DNA of 64,000 nucleotides from Turbatrix aceti (Eukaryota > Nematoda > Chromadorea > Rhabditida > Panagrolaimidae): contig OZ017769.1 of assembly GCA_963969345.1 (NCBI GenBank), forward strand, positions 3,968,816-4,032,815, given 5' to 3'. The notes below the pieces were generated by a model, which saw nothing but the letters and a program-made list of their open reading frames with translations, was not told the origin of the DNA and made no database searches. A program made the translations under genes and the position numbers. This document shows, in pieces, positions 26,356 to 36,113 of this stretch (position 1 is the stretch's first letter; every line of letters starts with the position of its first letter).

Positions 26356-28539
26356 TTAGCAAGTCGTAAACACATTCAACGTTTTGATAAATTCTAAAAA
26401 ACTAAAAATTGCTTGCTGCGATTTAGAATAATTGATTTCAAAATCAGAACTATTGCCGTAAGATAACGCTTGATTTTGTTGTCGTACAACAAGATATCGA
26501 AAAGCATCGCTGTCGACACAAAACACATTTTTCTTGCCGAAGGGAAAAGCAGGACGATTTTCAGCTTCGAGCATGCTTCGGAGTTCCTTGATGGGCCGAA
26601 TAGTGTCTCCCGGACGGAAGAACGTGCTGCAACTATTTGTGAAGAAGAAACAAATGTTGTTGAACGCCTCAGCAGGGATGATATCCAACAGACTCCGCAA
26701 CACGAAATGCAGACCCGAAGACAATTTGGATTCGTTGGGATGCAAGACGAAACAGACGGCGTGCAGGCGTCTTGCTCGTTTTATTGCGCTTCTTATAAGC
26801 TGGATATTGACTTCATCCTGCTCGACACCCCGCGAATCGTTAAGTCCGGGAGTGTCGATGATGTTGAGAGTGACCTCACCACATCGGAGCTGATGAACAC
26901 GGGGTTCCTGCGTTACAGATTGCCCTGTTGTGTTAAAGTGCTCGTTTTCATCAGCGCCATAGGCCACGGTGTGAAAAATGTAGTCATCATCCTGCACGTC
27001 AAAGTGCGAAGGTAAGACTGATACGAACGGCTTGACGAGAGCATCGGCAAATGACGGTGTGGAAAAGTAGTTCGCAATGCTGTTGATCAAGGTTGATTTA
27101 CCAGCACCCGAGGGACCAACTAAGAGGATGTTGTATCTGTTTGGGACCGGAGAACCTTCAAGTAATTTAAAATGTTGGGAATGAATGACGACTAAATACT
27201 ATCGGTTTACCTGTGTCATCCAACAAACGAAAGCTTGCGTGACCCGTCGACTCCGCTGCGTTCTCGTCATTTTCTTTCTCGACTTCTGGGTTCGCCAAAA
27301 TCGGGCATTGTCCCTCATCCTTGGCCAACTCAACATCAGCAACTTCTTGTTCTTTTATTTTTCCTTCTTCTTCTTCGCTTTGCAGATTATCAGCTTTTAA
27401 TGGCTCCTTCACTTGTTCGACGATGCTAACTTGTTTATCACATGATGGCTTTCCAGTTGCAGCTTGATCACTGATGGCTTGATTAGAACTCAGCACAATA
27501 GCTTCCGAGTTTGCGTCGAAGCCTGTGCATTTTTTTCTTTATAAGGCTCAATGCTGGTGATAACACTTACCCGAGGCGACAGGTTGGCGCGTACTTTTGT
27601 TCGTCGGCTTACTGTAGGGTTCCTCGGCTATGGCTTGACTGCTCGGAGCCCAGCACTTAAAACCTGATAAAGCAAAGAATGAATGCAAAATACCACAGTA
27701 CAAAGAAACAAACAATTCTGTGCAGGAGGAATAGGATCTGCGCCCGGGAGAAGAGACAATAAATCTAAAAAAAGACAATTTCAAATTTGTCTCCTAACTT
27801 CCTGCTTCCTTACGATCATTTTGAACACCTGCTTTGCGCAACTTTCGGTACTCTTTTTCATAAAACTTCAGGCGTTTTTTCTCATACTGTACTTCGACGA
27901 CGGATTCGCAGCTGCTGAGATTTGAAAAATCATACGTGGTCACGTCGATCGTTTTCCAGTTGATGGAGACTCTACAGTCTCGCAGCAACTCACGTGTGAA
28001 TCTTAATTCTGACGGAGCACTCAGGATTTTTGCCTGCACTGATAACAACAAACTGTCAAAGTGTCAGCATTCCACTTATTGTTACCTTTAAGTCGGCGTC
28101 CGATGGCAGCGATATAAACGCCGAGTATCCATGATACCATTTGGCATCTTTGTTGCATCTGCGACCATAGTCGGATTTTAGCTTGCCTTGCGTCTCCTGT
28201 AATTACAAGTTTTCCTTAATAGAAGCTTAATTTAGCTTAAAAAAACCTTCGTCAATTTTTTAAAGTAGAGAAACTCTGTTTCCCGGTCAATTTTAAAAAA
28301 ATCGGCCGCTTTTGGAGTGTATAAGAAGAAAAGGCACTGAAATTGACTTCTTCAAGGTGAACGGAGATCCACAAACTTACAGCAATGTGGCGTGGGCCGA
28401 GTACGTTCGACAAGTCGTCAACAACGGAGTTAGGTCGAACCGTGATAACGGTCTCCACATTTTCATCCAAAGAAGAATGTGTCGAGCCCGCATCAAGCCT
28501 GTCAACGGACGGTATGAGCGGACGACCGACCCGTATCAT
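26356..28539 (-). CDS. AIG1-like GTPase gene D with conserved N-terminal module (intact)
   Basis: Seven exons (28539-28381, 28336-28247, 28196-28086, 28033-27814, 27663-27571, 27522-27211, 27155-26356) join in phase to give 594 residues. The first four exons encode the shared N-terminal module (MIRVGRPLIPSVDRL; exon 3 ends with ISLPSDADLK, compare ALPSDEKQK in gene A). Exons 5-6 encode a Glu/Lys/Ala-rich linker. The last exon encodes the G domain: GPSGAGKS at about 342-349, DTPGLNDSRG from 429, and FFTNSCSTFFRPGD. The protein ends soon after the G domain, without the Cys/His tail of gene B. This is the best complete example of the fusion. The acceptor of the last intron is inferred from phase and from the matching intron in copy C. 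Function unknown. Confidence 0.8.
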
Positions 28540-28922
28540 CGCTAAAAATGGTAAGTGAAAGTTTAGCCTTCAAAAAACTTCCTTTAGTCATGAATTTCGA
28601 TATCAGTCGCATGGGAGGTGCAAACGTAAACAGGATGCATCCTTCAGTTTACATTGGCTGTTCCTCCTCAATACTCAAGGTCGCTCTCGACAACGCAAAA
28701 AAATTACAACGCTCTCGATGCCTGCGTTTCCCAAAAAATTTCGAAAACTGATTCAAAAAACAACAGTTTTCGAAAACATGTCAGCCTTTTTTGGCTTGCC
28801 TTTTTTGTACGAACTTCGAAATAGTCATGTATTTATCAAAAAAATCTCCGTAAATCTTATTTTATTTGATGTCAACGCTATATCACAAATCACGATGCCA
28901 CTTAATTGCGCCGAACAATCGA
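28540..28922. other. Intergenic spacer between collagen and GTPase gene D
   Basis: No gene is seen; the open frames lack any family signal. It lies between the collagen stop codon and the start codon of GTPase gene D, so it should contain the latter's promoter. Confidence 0.4.
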
Positions 28923-29906
28923 TCAGTAGCCCGGAGCAAGACGAGGCTGAGGGCAGTGGTCGCAGGAGCCCTCGAGACCAGGATCGCCTTGCGGACCAGC
29001 GTCGCCAGGAGGTCCGTTGGGTCCAGGAGAGCCACGGGGTCCAGGGGGGCCTGGAGGACCGGGTGGGCCGTTGTCGCCGTCCTTGCCAGGGGCACCGGGC
29101 TTGCCGGCAAGACCAGGAACACCGGGACGACCTGGGATGCCGGGGGGACCAGGTGGCGGCACTTCGCCGGGGCGTTGAACACCTGGATCGCCGGGCGGAC
29201 CACGAGGACCGGGAGAACCGTGAAGTCCAGGGGGTCCAGGTAGACCAGGTGGGCCCTGGGGTCCGGGGCTGCCGTCTGGGCCGGAATTTCCTGGACTGCC
29301 GGGGACGCCGTCTGGGCCTGGTGGACCAGGAGGACCAATGGGGCCGGCGGGTGCGACGCAGGGGCATTGAGGGGGAACAGCCTGGACGCGTTCATGGAGT
29401 TCGGCATCCGGGCCCGGAGGACCGGGTTCACCGGGGCCTTCGCCTGGGGCGCCGTCTTTGCCGGGGAGACCGGGTTCGCCGTCGGGGCCGGGTGGGCCCT
29501 GCTGGCACGTGCAGCAGAGGGAGTCAGCCTGACGCGTGGCACGGGAGAGGATCTCGTCGGTCGGGTCGTCGCTTAGGAGCTCGTATTCGACCATTTCCTT
29601 CCACATGTCCCGGGAGCGGGATTTGCAGTACTCGACTTCGCCCTGCAATTTTCGTTCAAGATTTAAAAAAAAATTTTGAACGAAAAAATACATTTTTAGA
29701 CTTTTCAGTCCAAAAAGTAGTAAAAATTATCCAAAAAATGATGAAATTACCTGAACAGTAGCCTGGAGCGTCTGGACATAGTGGAATACCAGAGGAAACG
29801 AAATAAGGCACACAGAAATAGCAACAGTGGAAAAAACAACGGCTAGAAAAGCCACAGGCCGCAGCGAGCCCTTTGTGGCGCCGTGGACAGTCTTGCTTCC
29901 TGTCAT
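28923..29906 (-). CDS. Nematode cuticle collagen
   Basis: Two exons (29906-29751, 29642-28923) join in phase to give 291 residues. A short N-terminus with one hydrophobic segment (about 17-41) is followed by the nematode cuticle-collagen N-terminal signature ([19 protein letters not shown]). A small Cys cluster (CCTCQQ) comes before the Gly-X-Y region, which is interrupted by a non-triplet segment with CPC (about residues 130-140). A second Gly-X-Y block ends at CDHCPQ. Cysteines at the domain edges usually form inter-chain disulphides that register the triple helix in the extracellular cuticle. This gene is the clearest sign that the DNA is from a nematode. The GC-rich repeats create long meaningless frames on the opposite strand. 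Confidence 0.95.
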
Positions 29907-30861
29907 CGACGATACACAGGGTTCAGAATGAGCGCTACAGCAGCCTCCGTCCCAGCGCTTATACAGAAACGAAAAGAAACGCTAATCGTTCCTCCCCGCC
30001 CCAGCGACGACGCAAAAATCAGGATCTCTCCTCAAAGCCGGTTGCAGACGCGTCGTGGATTGCGCGCACTCGTCGGCGGTGATCGCGACGCGAGGATGGA
30101 TGAAACACCTCCTCGACCGCCGCTGACGCTCATCTTTGTCGCCATCGCCATCGCCGGGCTGGGCTCTCTTCTGGATGCGCGCACCAAAAAAGAAAGGAAG
30201 GGGAAGTCGAACAAACGTCCATTGCGCGATCTGATCTGTTTTTTTCCAGCGTTGGTGATTGAAAAAATTCATTATGGTTTTACTATCAAAAAAAAGTTGC
30301 AGTGACGCGCGCGCGCCGATCACTAGCAGCTGGTTCGTTCGGTGGCTATCAAAAACGTGTTGCTTCGTGTTCCACTCCGCGCAGTCAAAAAAGCTTTGTT
30401 TTTATCGCACGAAAAAGCCTTCAAAGGGACACTACGCTTTACGATATCAAAAACACGAAATTAATTTCAACGAAAAGTGCAGGAAGAAAATAAAAAAGCG
30501 ATCGTAACAAAAAAACAATTATAACGACAGTAATAACGTCAAAACAACAAATTTTTACATCATTGAGTTACGATAAACAAAAAGAAGCAATACGACACTA
30601 CAAAACAGTAACTACTACCATATCAAAAGTAAAAAACCCGAATAACGATGAAAATTGTCGAAAAGTAACAAATTGTCAAACTCAAATAAACCCGCAAAGA
30701 TCCTGGCATTATGCGACGAATGACCTCAACTAAAATTTTTTACCAATTTTTTCACGATTTTACTTTTATTTTATCTATTTATCGTGCTTTTCTCTTTTAT
30801 TTGGTTCCTAACTAATCGTTTCCCAGTTTCAAGGGTAGCAGCAGTAATTGCGAGTCTAATC
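29907..30861. promoter_or_regulatory. Divergent intergenic region between collagen and tim10
   Basis: About 950 bp separate the two divergent start codons. No gene is recognised. A TTTCCCAG at about 30822-30829, shortly upstream of the tim10 ATG, looks like a splice or spliced-leader acceptor. Confidence 0.4.
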
Positions 30862-31155
30862 ATGGCAGGCACGAACGATCCCTACGCGGCGCAGATGCAG
30901 ATGGTGGCAGAACTCGAGATGGAGATGATGTCTGACATGTACAGACGCATGACCGAGGCCTGCGAGCAGAAATGCGTGCCATCCCACTACACCGAAGGCG
31001 ATTTGACGAAAGGCGAGAGCGTGTGCCTCGATCGCTGCGTCGCAAAGTACCTCGAGACGCACGACAAGCTCGGCAAGGTCCTCACATCCATGTCACAGGC
31101 CGACGAGAAAGCCATGCAGCAGCAGATTCAGGGACAGCAACCGCCGCAGAACTGA
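30862..31155 (+). CDS. tin-10: Mitochondrial import chaperone Tim10
   Basis: Single exon of 97 residues. Twin CX3C motifs, Cys34-Cys38 (CEQKC) and Cys55-Cys59 (CLDRC), are separated by 16 residues, the hallmark of small Tim proteins of the intermembrane space. The N-terminal helix ([20 protein letters not shown]) and the Gln-rich tail match Tim10. With Tim9 it forms the hexamer that escorts hydrophobic carrier precursors to the inner membrane. I start at ATG 30862 ([11 protein letters not shown]); the longer upstream open frame crosses a probable acceptor site and is hydrophobic and unrelated. Confidence 0.95.
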   Translation: MAGTNDPYAAQMQMVAELEMEMMSDMYRRMTEACEQKCVPSHYTEGDLTKGESVCLDRCVAKYLETHDKLGKVLTSMSQADEKAMQQQIQGQQPPQN

Positions 31156-31779
31156 GCTTCTGATTCGTCGTCATCGTCGTCGTCCACTTCTTTCTTCTCC
31201 TTCGACTTCTTCTTGCTCGTTTTGTCCAGTTTTCGTCAGTTAGCGTAGGTTTTGTTGCGTTGTTGTTGTTTTTTGACTGGTTAGTTGTTGGCTGGCATGA
31301 AATCGCACCATGTGCCCATAAAATCGATTTTATATGGCAGAAAACAATATTTGATGTAACAGAAAATGAAAAATAAGCTTCCTTCAAGGTTTAGAAGTAA
31401 CGAAAAACTGATCGTAAGTTTAGTTACGATCGAAAACGGTCGAAATACAAAAGTAACATTTTTTCTTACTTTTTTACGTTACTTTTGGTTCTTCTTCGCT
31501 TCGAAAGTTTTGAACTCCCAAAAACACCGTTTCTAAGATTTTTACAATGTTTGCGAGTAACAAAAAAATGATCGTAACTCAAGCAGTCAAAAGTAATATT
31601 TTCTGTTCTTTTTGACGTTACTTTTGATTATTTTTCGCTTCGAAAGTTTTTTTTACGATAATTTTCGCTTCAAAAGCCTTGAACCCCCGAAAATATTGTT
31701 TCCAATGCCTAAAATCTTCAATCCGAACTGTTTTTTGACTTGTATAGTTTCATTTTATCGTACCTAACCAACAACAACA
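31156..31779. repeat. Intergenic region with diverged tandem repeats
   Basis: After the tim10 3' end, 31380-31690 contains two diverged copies of a unit of about 155 bp (a GATCGTAA motif, then ACGTTACTTTTG and TTCGCTTCGAAAG). Copy one is at about 31410-31520 and copy two at about 31568-31660. No gene is seen. Confidence 0.5.
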
Positions 31780-33987
31780 TCAAAGCTGTCCCCCGGACTT
31801 GTACAGCTGAATGAGCCTCGTGAGCACAGTTTTCTGGTCGACCTGATCGAAGACGTACGGCGCGGAGAAGAGAATACCGCACGTGCCGCCAACAGTGATG
31901 CCGAAGAAAATGTAAAGTAGGAGACGATCGATGATCATGGCCACGTACTTCCAGTCGTCGCGGAACATTTTGTACTCCTCGTCCTGCTTGAGGTGGTCCG
32001 TGATGTACTCGATCGCGTCGACGGCACGCATCGCTTCGTTCGAGAGCGGATAGAACGCGCTTGTTGTTGCGTCGCCGGCATAGGGTCGGGCTGCCCGCTC
32101 GTGTGAGGTTAACTCCATGCCTGGGGGGTGGCTGCTGAAACAAATTGGGGTGGTCAGGTGAGGACAGGTGAGGCTTACTTGGGGGTTTCGTTGGAGGGGC
32201 AGTACGGGTGGTGGTGGGCCGGGTTGACGGAGAAGCGCCCGATCCCGGGGAGGGTCATCATGCCGTTTGGCCGGGCGGACGCTGAAGTCACTTCTTTCCG
32301 CTGCGGAGGTTTGGGCCGCTGCATGCAAAGCAGTTTTGGCATGATCTGAAAATTCAACTTTTACACTCTCATCCGATCAGCGATGGGCGAACAACCGTTT
32401 TTTTGTTCGCAAACGAACACAAACAATTTTACATAAAATTTTGTTCGAAGAATCGAATAAACGCGAACATTTTTGACCGCGTTCGCGAACAAACAAAAAA
32501 CAGATTTTTTTGTCGATTGTGCAAAATTTTGTTCCTCCGAGTCAATTTTGACATCGTAACCTTAATTTTATCCCAATTTTTGTTCCGTTTGGAAAATTTA
32601 ACTGTTCGCGAACGAATGCGAACAGAAAAAATCAAATTTGTTCGCGAACGTTCGTCCCGACTCCCGAACCAACCGTCAAAAAAGTAGTATGCACCCATTT
32701 AGGCATACGATGCGTCGTCGGACCGCGAAAATAGATATTGATAATAATGACCGTAACCAGAATAGTAATAACATTCAGCACAAAAGTCAACAACAAATAT
32801 TTGGCCATTAGCGGGATAGTCGAACTCGTCGGCGGCAGAATCTTGGAAACGAGGAGCAAGAAGACGACAATAGACAGCAGCACGGAGATTGTGAGGGTCA
32901 TCTTTTCGCCGGAATCCGTGGGCAGGAAGAAGACGGCCATCGACAAGAAAGCCATGAGCACTGTTGGGATGATGAGCACAACCGTGTAGAAAAGGGTCTT
33001 GCGACGGATTCGGAGCTGGAATTCGATGCGGGAGCGTTTATTGACGAGCGAAGCGGGAGCGTCCATGACATCCCAGATCGAGCTTGTTGAATATTCGGAG
33101 AGGTCTATCCATTCTGCCTGCTGGAACTCGAGCTTGATTTCGTTTTCGTTGTACGTCCAGCTTCCGAAAATCAGGTGACATGTCTGAAATTGGGATTTGA
33201 GCGTTTTTCGACAATTTTAGCACAAAATCACGATTTTTGCCCCGAATTTAGTCAAAATTACGATTTTCGCGTCGAGACCCAAAATTTATCATTTTCGCTT
33301 TGAACCCCAGATTCAACAAAAACCCCGAAATTACGATTGTCGCTTCGAAACTCAAAAGTCCCACGATTTCGATTTTCGTTGTAAGACCCATCAAAATTAC
33401 GATATTCGCTTCAAGACCCTCAAATCAACAAACCTGCTCGTCGAAGGGGAAAAACTCGACGTCAATGATGCAAGACGACTTGTAGATAGCCGGCGGGACC
33501 CAGAGCATCTCGCCCAGGTGATTGATGACCACGTTACACATAAATGACACCTCGTAGTTGCCGTCTGCGTTGTTGAAGAGCACAATATCCGGTAACCAGA
33601 CCTTGTCCGGAGCAACGCGGATTTCCTGGATGTTTCCGTAGTTGGTCGGGTTCCAAGACATTTGAAAATCGTGCCATTTCTACAAAAAAACATAAAATGT
33701 GTTTTTTTAGCCGGTAAAACCGAATTTAAACGTACCAGAGTGAGCCAAACGTTGGTATGCATGATCTGGTCTTTTTCATCGACGTTGATGAGTAGCACGA
33801 GTTGGAGCGAGATTTTGACAATAATTGGGGTCTCGTTGAGGTTTCTGACCGGCTGGATGAGAGAGTTGTAGCCCCGGAAGATGTCGACCATGAGGCGTTC
33901 TTCGTCGTCCGACGCCGCCGCCAACGCGAGGACCACGCAGAAGGCGAGGGTCGTGGCCACGGCCGCGGTCATCCCTGAAAGTTGCAT
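31780..33987 (-). CDS. unc-29: Nicotinic acetylcholine receptor non-alpha subunit, UNC-29-like
   Basis: Five exons (33987-33736, 33679-33434, 33183-32674, 32345-32179, 32134-31780) join in phase to give 509 residues. A signal peptide (about 1-25) precedes the ligand-binding domain, with ERLMVDIFRGYNSLIQPV, WLPDIVLFNNADGNYEV and a Cys-loop of exactly 13 intervening residues. Four membrane segments follow: M1 (TLFYTVVLIIPTVLMAF), M2 (TLTISVLLSIVVFLLL), M3 and a C-terminal M4 (IIDRLLLYIFFGITVGGTCG). The vicinal Cys pair of alpha subunits is absent from loop C, so this is a non-alpha subunit. Similarity is greatest to UNC-29, the levamisole-receptor subunit of muscle; LEV-1 and ACR-2 are close alternatives. 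ATG 33987 places the signal peptide at the N-terminus. Confidence 0.93.
32365..32665. repeat. Interspersed repeat with TTCGCGAA motifs, inside an unc-29 intron
   Basis: Starting GCGATGGGCGAACAA, the segment carries many TGTTCGCGAAC/TTCGCGAACG palindromic motifs. A related copy lies at about 34430-34770, starting GGGATGGGCGAAGAA. Both are in the same orientation. It fills most of the intron 32346-32673. Confidence 0.65.
33220..33425. repeat. Short tandem repeat array in an unc-29 intron
   Basis: About five imperfect copies of a unit of roughly 40 bp built around AAATTACGATTTTCGCTT followed by GAGACCC-like sequence. It lies in the intron 33184-33433. Confidence 0.6.
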
Positions 33988-34914
33988 TTTGGACAGAATC
34001 GACCGGGAGCACCGAAAATCCGGGAACGGGACCGAGGGCACAGGCACGGGCGTGGGAACGTTTTATAAAACGCAAAAACGCGACCAGGCCACTGAGTTAT
34101 GTACGAGATTTGCGGCTTGGCTTCACAGCTGAGAAAGATAAAAATAAATGACCTTCAACGGTGGTTCGGTGGTTACGGCAGTTAATCCCCGCATCTACGA
34201 TCGATGTAGTCGACTGCAAAGCCCACTTAGCAAGTCCTGGGGAGTTCGTAAAAGCAACGAACTCGACTCGACGCCTGGTGGACATACTTCCCGGCGCTTA
34301 TCGAATAATTGTCTCTCTTCGTCAGGGCGATGATCATTAGTTCGCAGGCCGATCGCGTCAGGTGGCAATACTTATCCACTGCTGTCAAAAATCATTGATT
34401 TCCCAAGTGCAGAAAAAAAAGCTTCCATACAGGGATGGGCGAAGAACTGTTTTTGTTCGCGAACGAAAACGAACAATTTGGATCGCCTTCGCGAACGAAC
34501 ATTTTCTCACAATTTTTGTGTTTTTGGTTACAACTGTTCGAAAAATTTAACCGACAAATATGAATTTTTTGTGTACAAAAAAATTGTTCGCGAACGAAAA
34601 CAAACAATTTTGATTATGTTCGTGAACATACTTTTTGTAACAATTTTTGTGTTCAAAACTGTTTGAAAAATTTAACTGACAAATTTTAATTTTTCGTGAT
34701 CAAAAAAATAAAAATAAAAATTGTTCACGAACGAACACGAATCGAAAAAATCAAATTTGTTCGCCAAACTCTGCTCCCAAAAACTGTAAATCCCCAAAAA
34801 AGCAAAACCTCACAAGAAAAATTTTATCCCACAAAAAAATGGTTCCAACAACGAAATTTATAATCATTAAAAAAACAAAACACAAAAGTCAACCATCAAA
34901 AACACGGTTGGTTC
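33988..34914. other. Intergenic region with second copy of the TTCGCGAA repeat
   Basis: The region lies between the unc-29 start and the rpl-14 stop. It contains the repeat copy at about 34430-34770 and no recognised gene. The part next to 33988 should hold the unc-29 promoter. Confidence 0.5.
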
Positions 34915-35437
34915 TTAAGCCTTGGCAGCAGCCTTGCGCAGCTTACCGGCTTCAGCCGTGATGAGACGATTTCGGAGCTGCTTGAGGCGCAAGACCTTGA
35001 AACGCTGGAAGTCAGTGAGGCCGGAGCGAAGCTTCTTGGAGGCAACCTTCTTGGCAAAAGCGGTCTCCTGGTATTTGGCAGCAATGCCGGCATCGTCAAA
35101 GGCCTTTTTCACGAGACCGGAGCGCTGGCCGACGCGGAGAGGCAGCAAGAACTTGGTCAGCTGGACATCCTTGAAGTTGCGGACGCCACGAGGAACTCCC
35201 GTTGACGGGCCATCAAGGAGAATCTAGAAGAGAGAACATAAATATTGACTGGCAACATAAGAAAAGAAAAATCTAACGACAAAGTGCGTCTAGGGACTCA
35301 TTTTGTCATAAGTAGTCGGGAACAAAACTCACCCTGTTGCCATCGATGATGTTGACGATGACTGCAAGACGACCAGCCTGCTTTCCCTTCACGATGTAGA
35401 CGACGCGGCCGATCTGAGCGTAAGTCTTGAAGATCAT
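34915..35437 (-). CDS. rpl-14: 60S ribosomal protein L14 (eL14)
   Basis: Two exons, 35437-35333 and 35223-34915, join in phase 0 to give 137 residues, the usual size for nematode eL14. The N-terminal KOW-like fold is visible (GRVVYIVKGKQAGRLAVIV, then DGNRILLDGPSTGVPR), followed by the basic helical tail (QRFKVLRLKQLRNRLI) and a short Ala/Lys end. It is a structural protein of the large ribosomal subunit. Start ATG 35437 is preceded by TTGCAG, a likely spliced-leader acceptor. The gene is divergent from ddx-1, about 675 bp away. Confidence 0.95.
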
Positions 35438-36113
35438 GTTTTACCTGCAACTGGGCAAAATTAACACAAATAATCTTGTTAATAAATATGATTCCACGAC
35501 CCGCAGATTACAAACACTGAAAAACTCGCGTTTAAACATAATAACGCCGTAAAAACCTGCAAAAGCAACACAAACTAAGTTTTTGAGACGCGCAGCAAAT
35601 AAAACGCCCGGAAGCAAAAAATATAAAAAAAGGAACCAAAATGCTATCATCCCGGTCGCTCGGCCTAAAAACACATGTCAAAACGCCCTAATTCGACGTA
35701 TAAAGCATATCAAACCATGAGAAACATCACAGAATCAAAAATACGGCAGAAAAAGCGACAAAACGGCAAAAACAAGCTAAACAGCATAAAAACACAACGC
35801 ACTTTGCAATTTTGGGAAAATGCGTTGACTCGACAACTCTGCGTATAATTTCGTGGTGAGAGTTCTGCAATGTGAAAAAACGTTGTTTTATATTCTGCGC
35901 ATTACACAATTTCAATGTTTACGAGGTTCTTGATCAACAGAATTGTTTTTTGTTTAGTTTTTTTTTTGAATTGACATTTTCATAATGATGATATGAAATA
36001 CACCGTCGTTTTTTCACAAAAGTCATGTACTGTACCTGATATACTGTTGATTTATATGATTTTTTTACTTTTTTTTGTGTGATTTCAGAATCTCCGCAGT
36101 TTCTTACTCAACA
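35438..36113. promoter_or_regulatory. Shared upstream region of rpl-14 and ddx-1
   Basis: About 675 bp lie between two divergent housekeeping start codons. A GATTTCAG ending at 36088 just before the ddx-1 ATG is a good spliced-leader acceptor. No other gene is seen. Confidence 0.45.

Noticed and set aside
27192..27210. A 19-nt intron in GTPase gene D that would add an IHSQHFKLLEG segment
   Set aside because: It fits the phase, but 19 nt is too short for an animal intron. A 55-nt intron with the same phase exists, and copy C has an intron at the equivalent place.
28718..29761. 347-codon plus-strand open frame opposite the collagen
   Set aside because: It is the antisense shadow of the Gly-X-Y repeats (GC-rich CCNGGN triplets); the collagen on the minus strand explains it.
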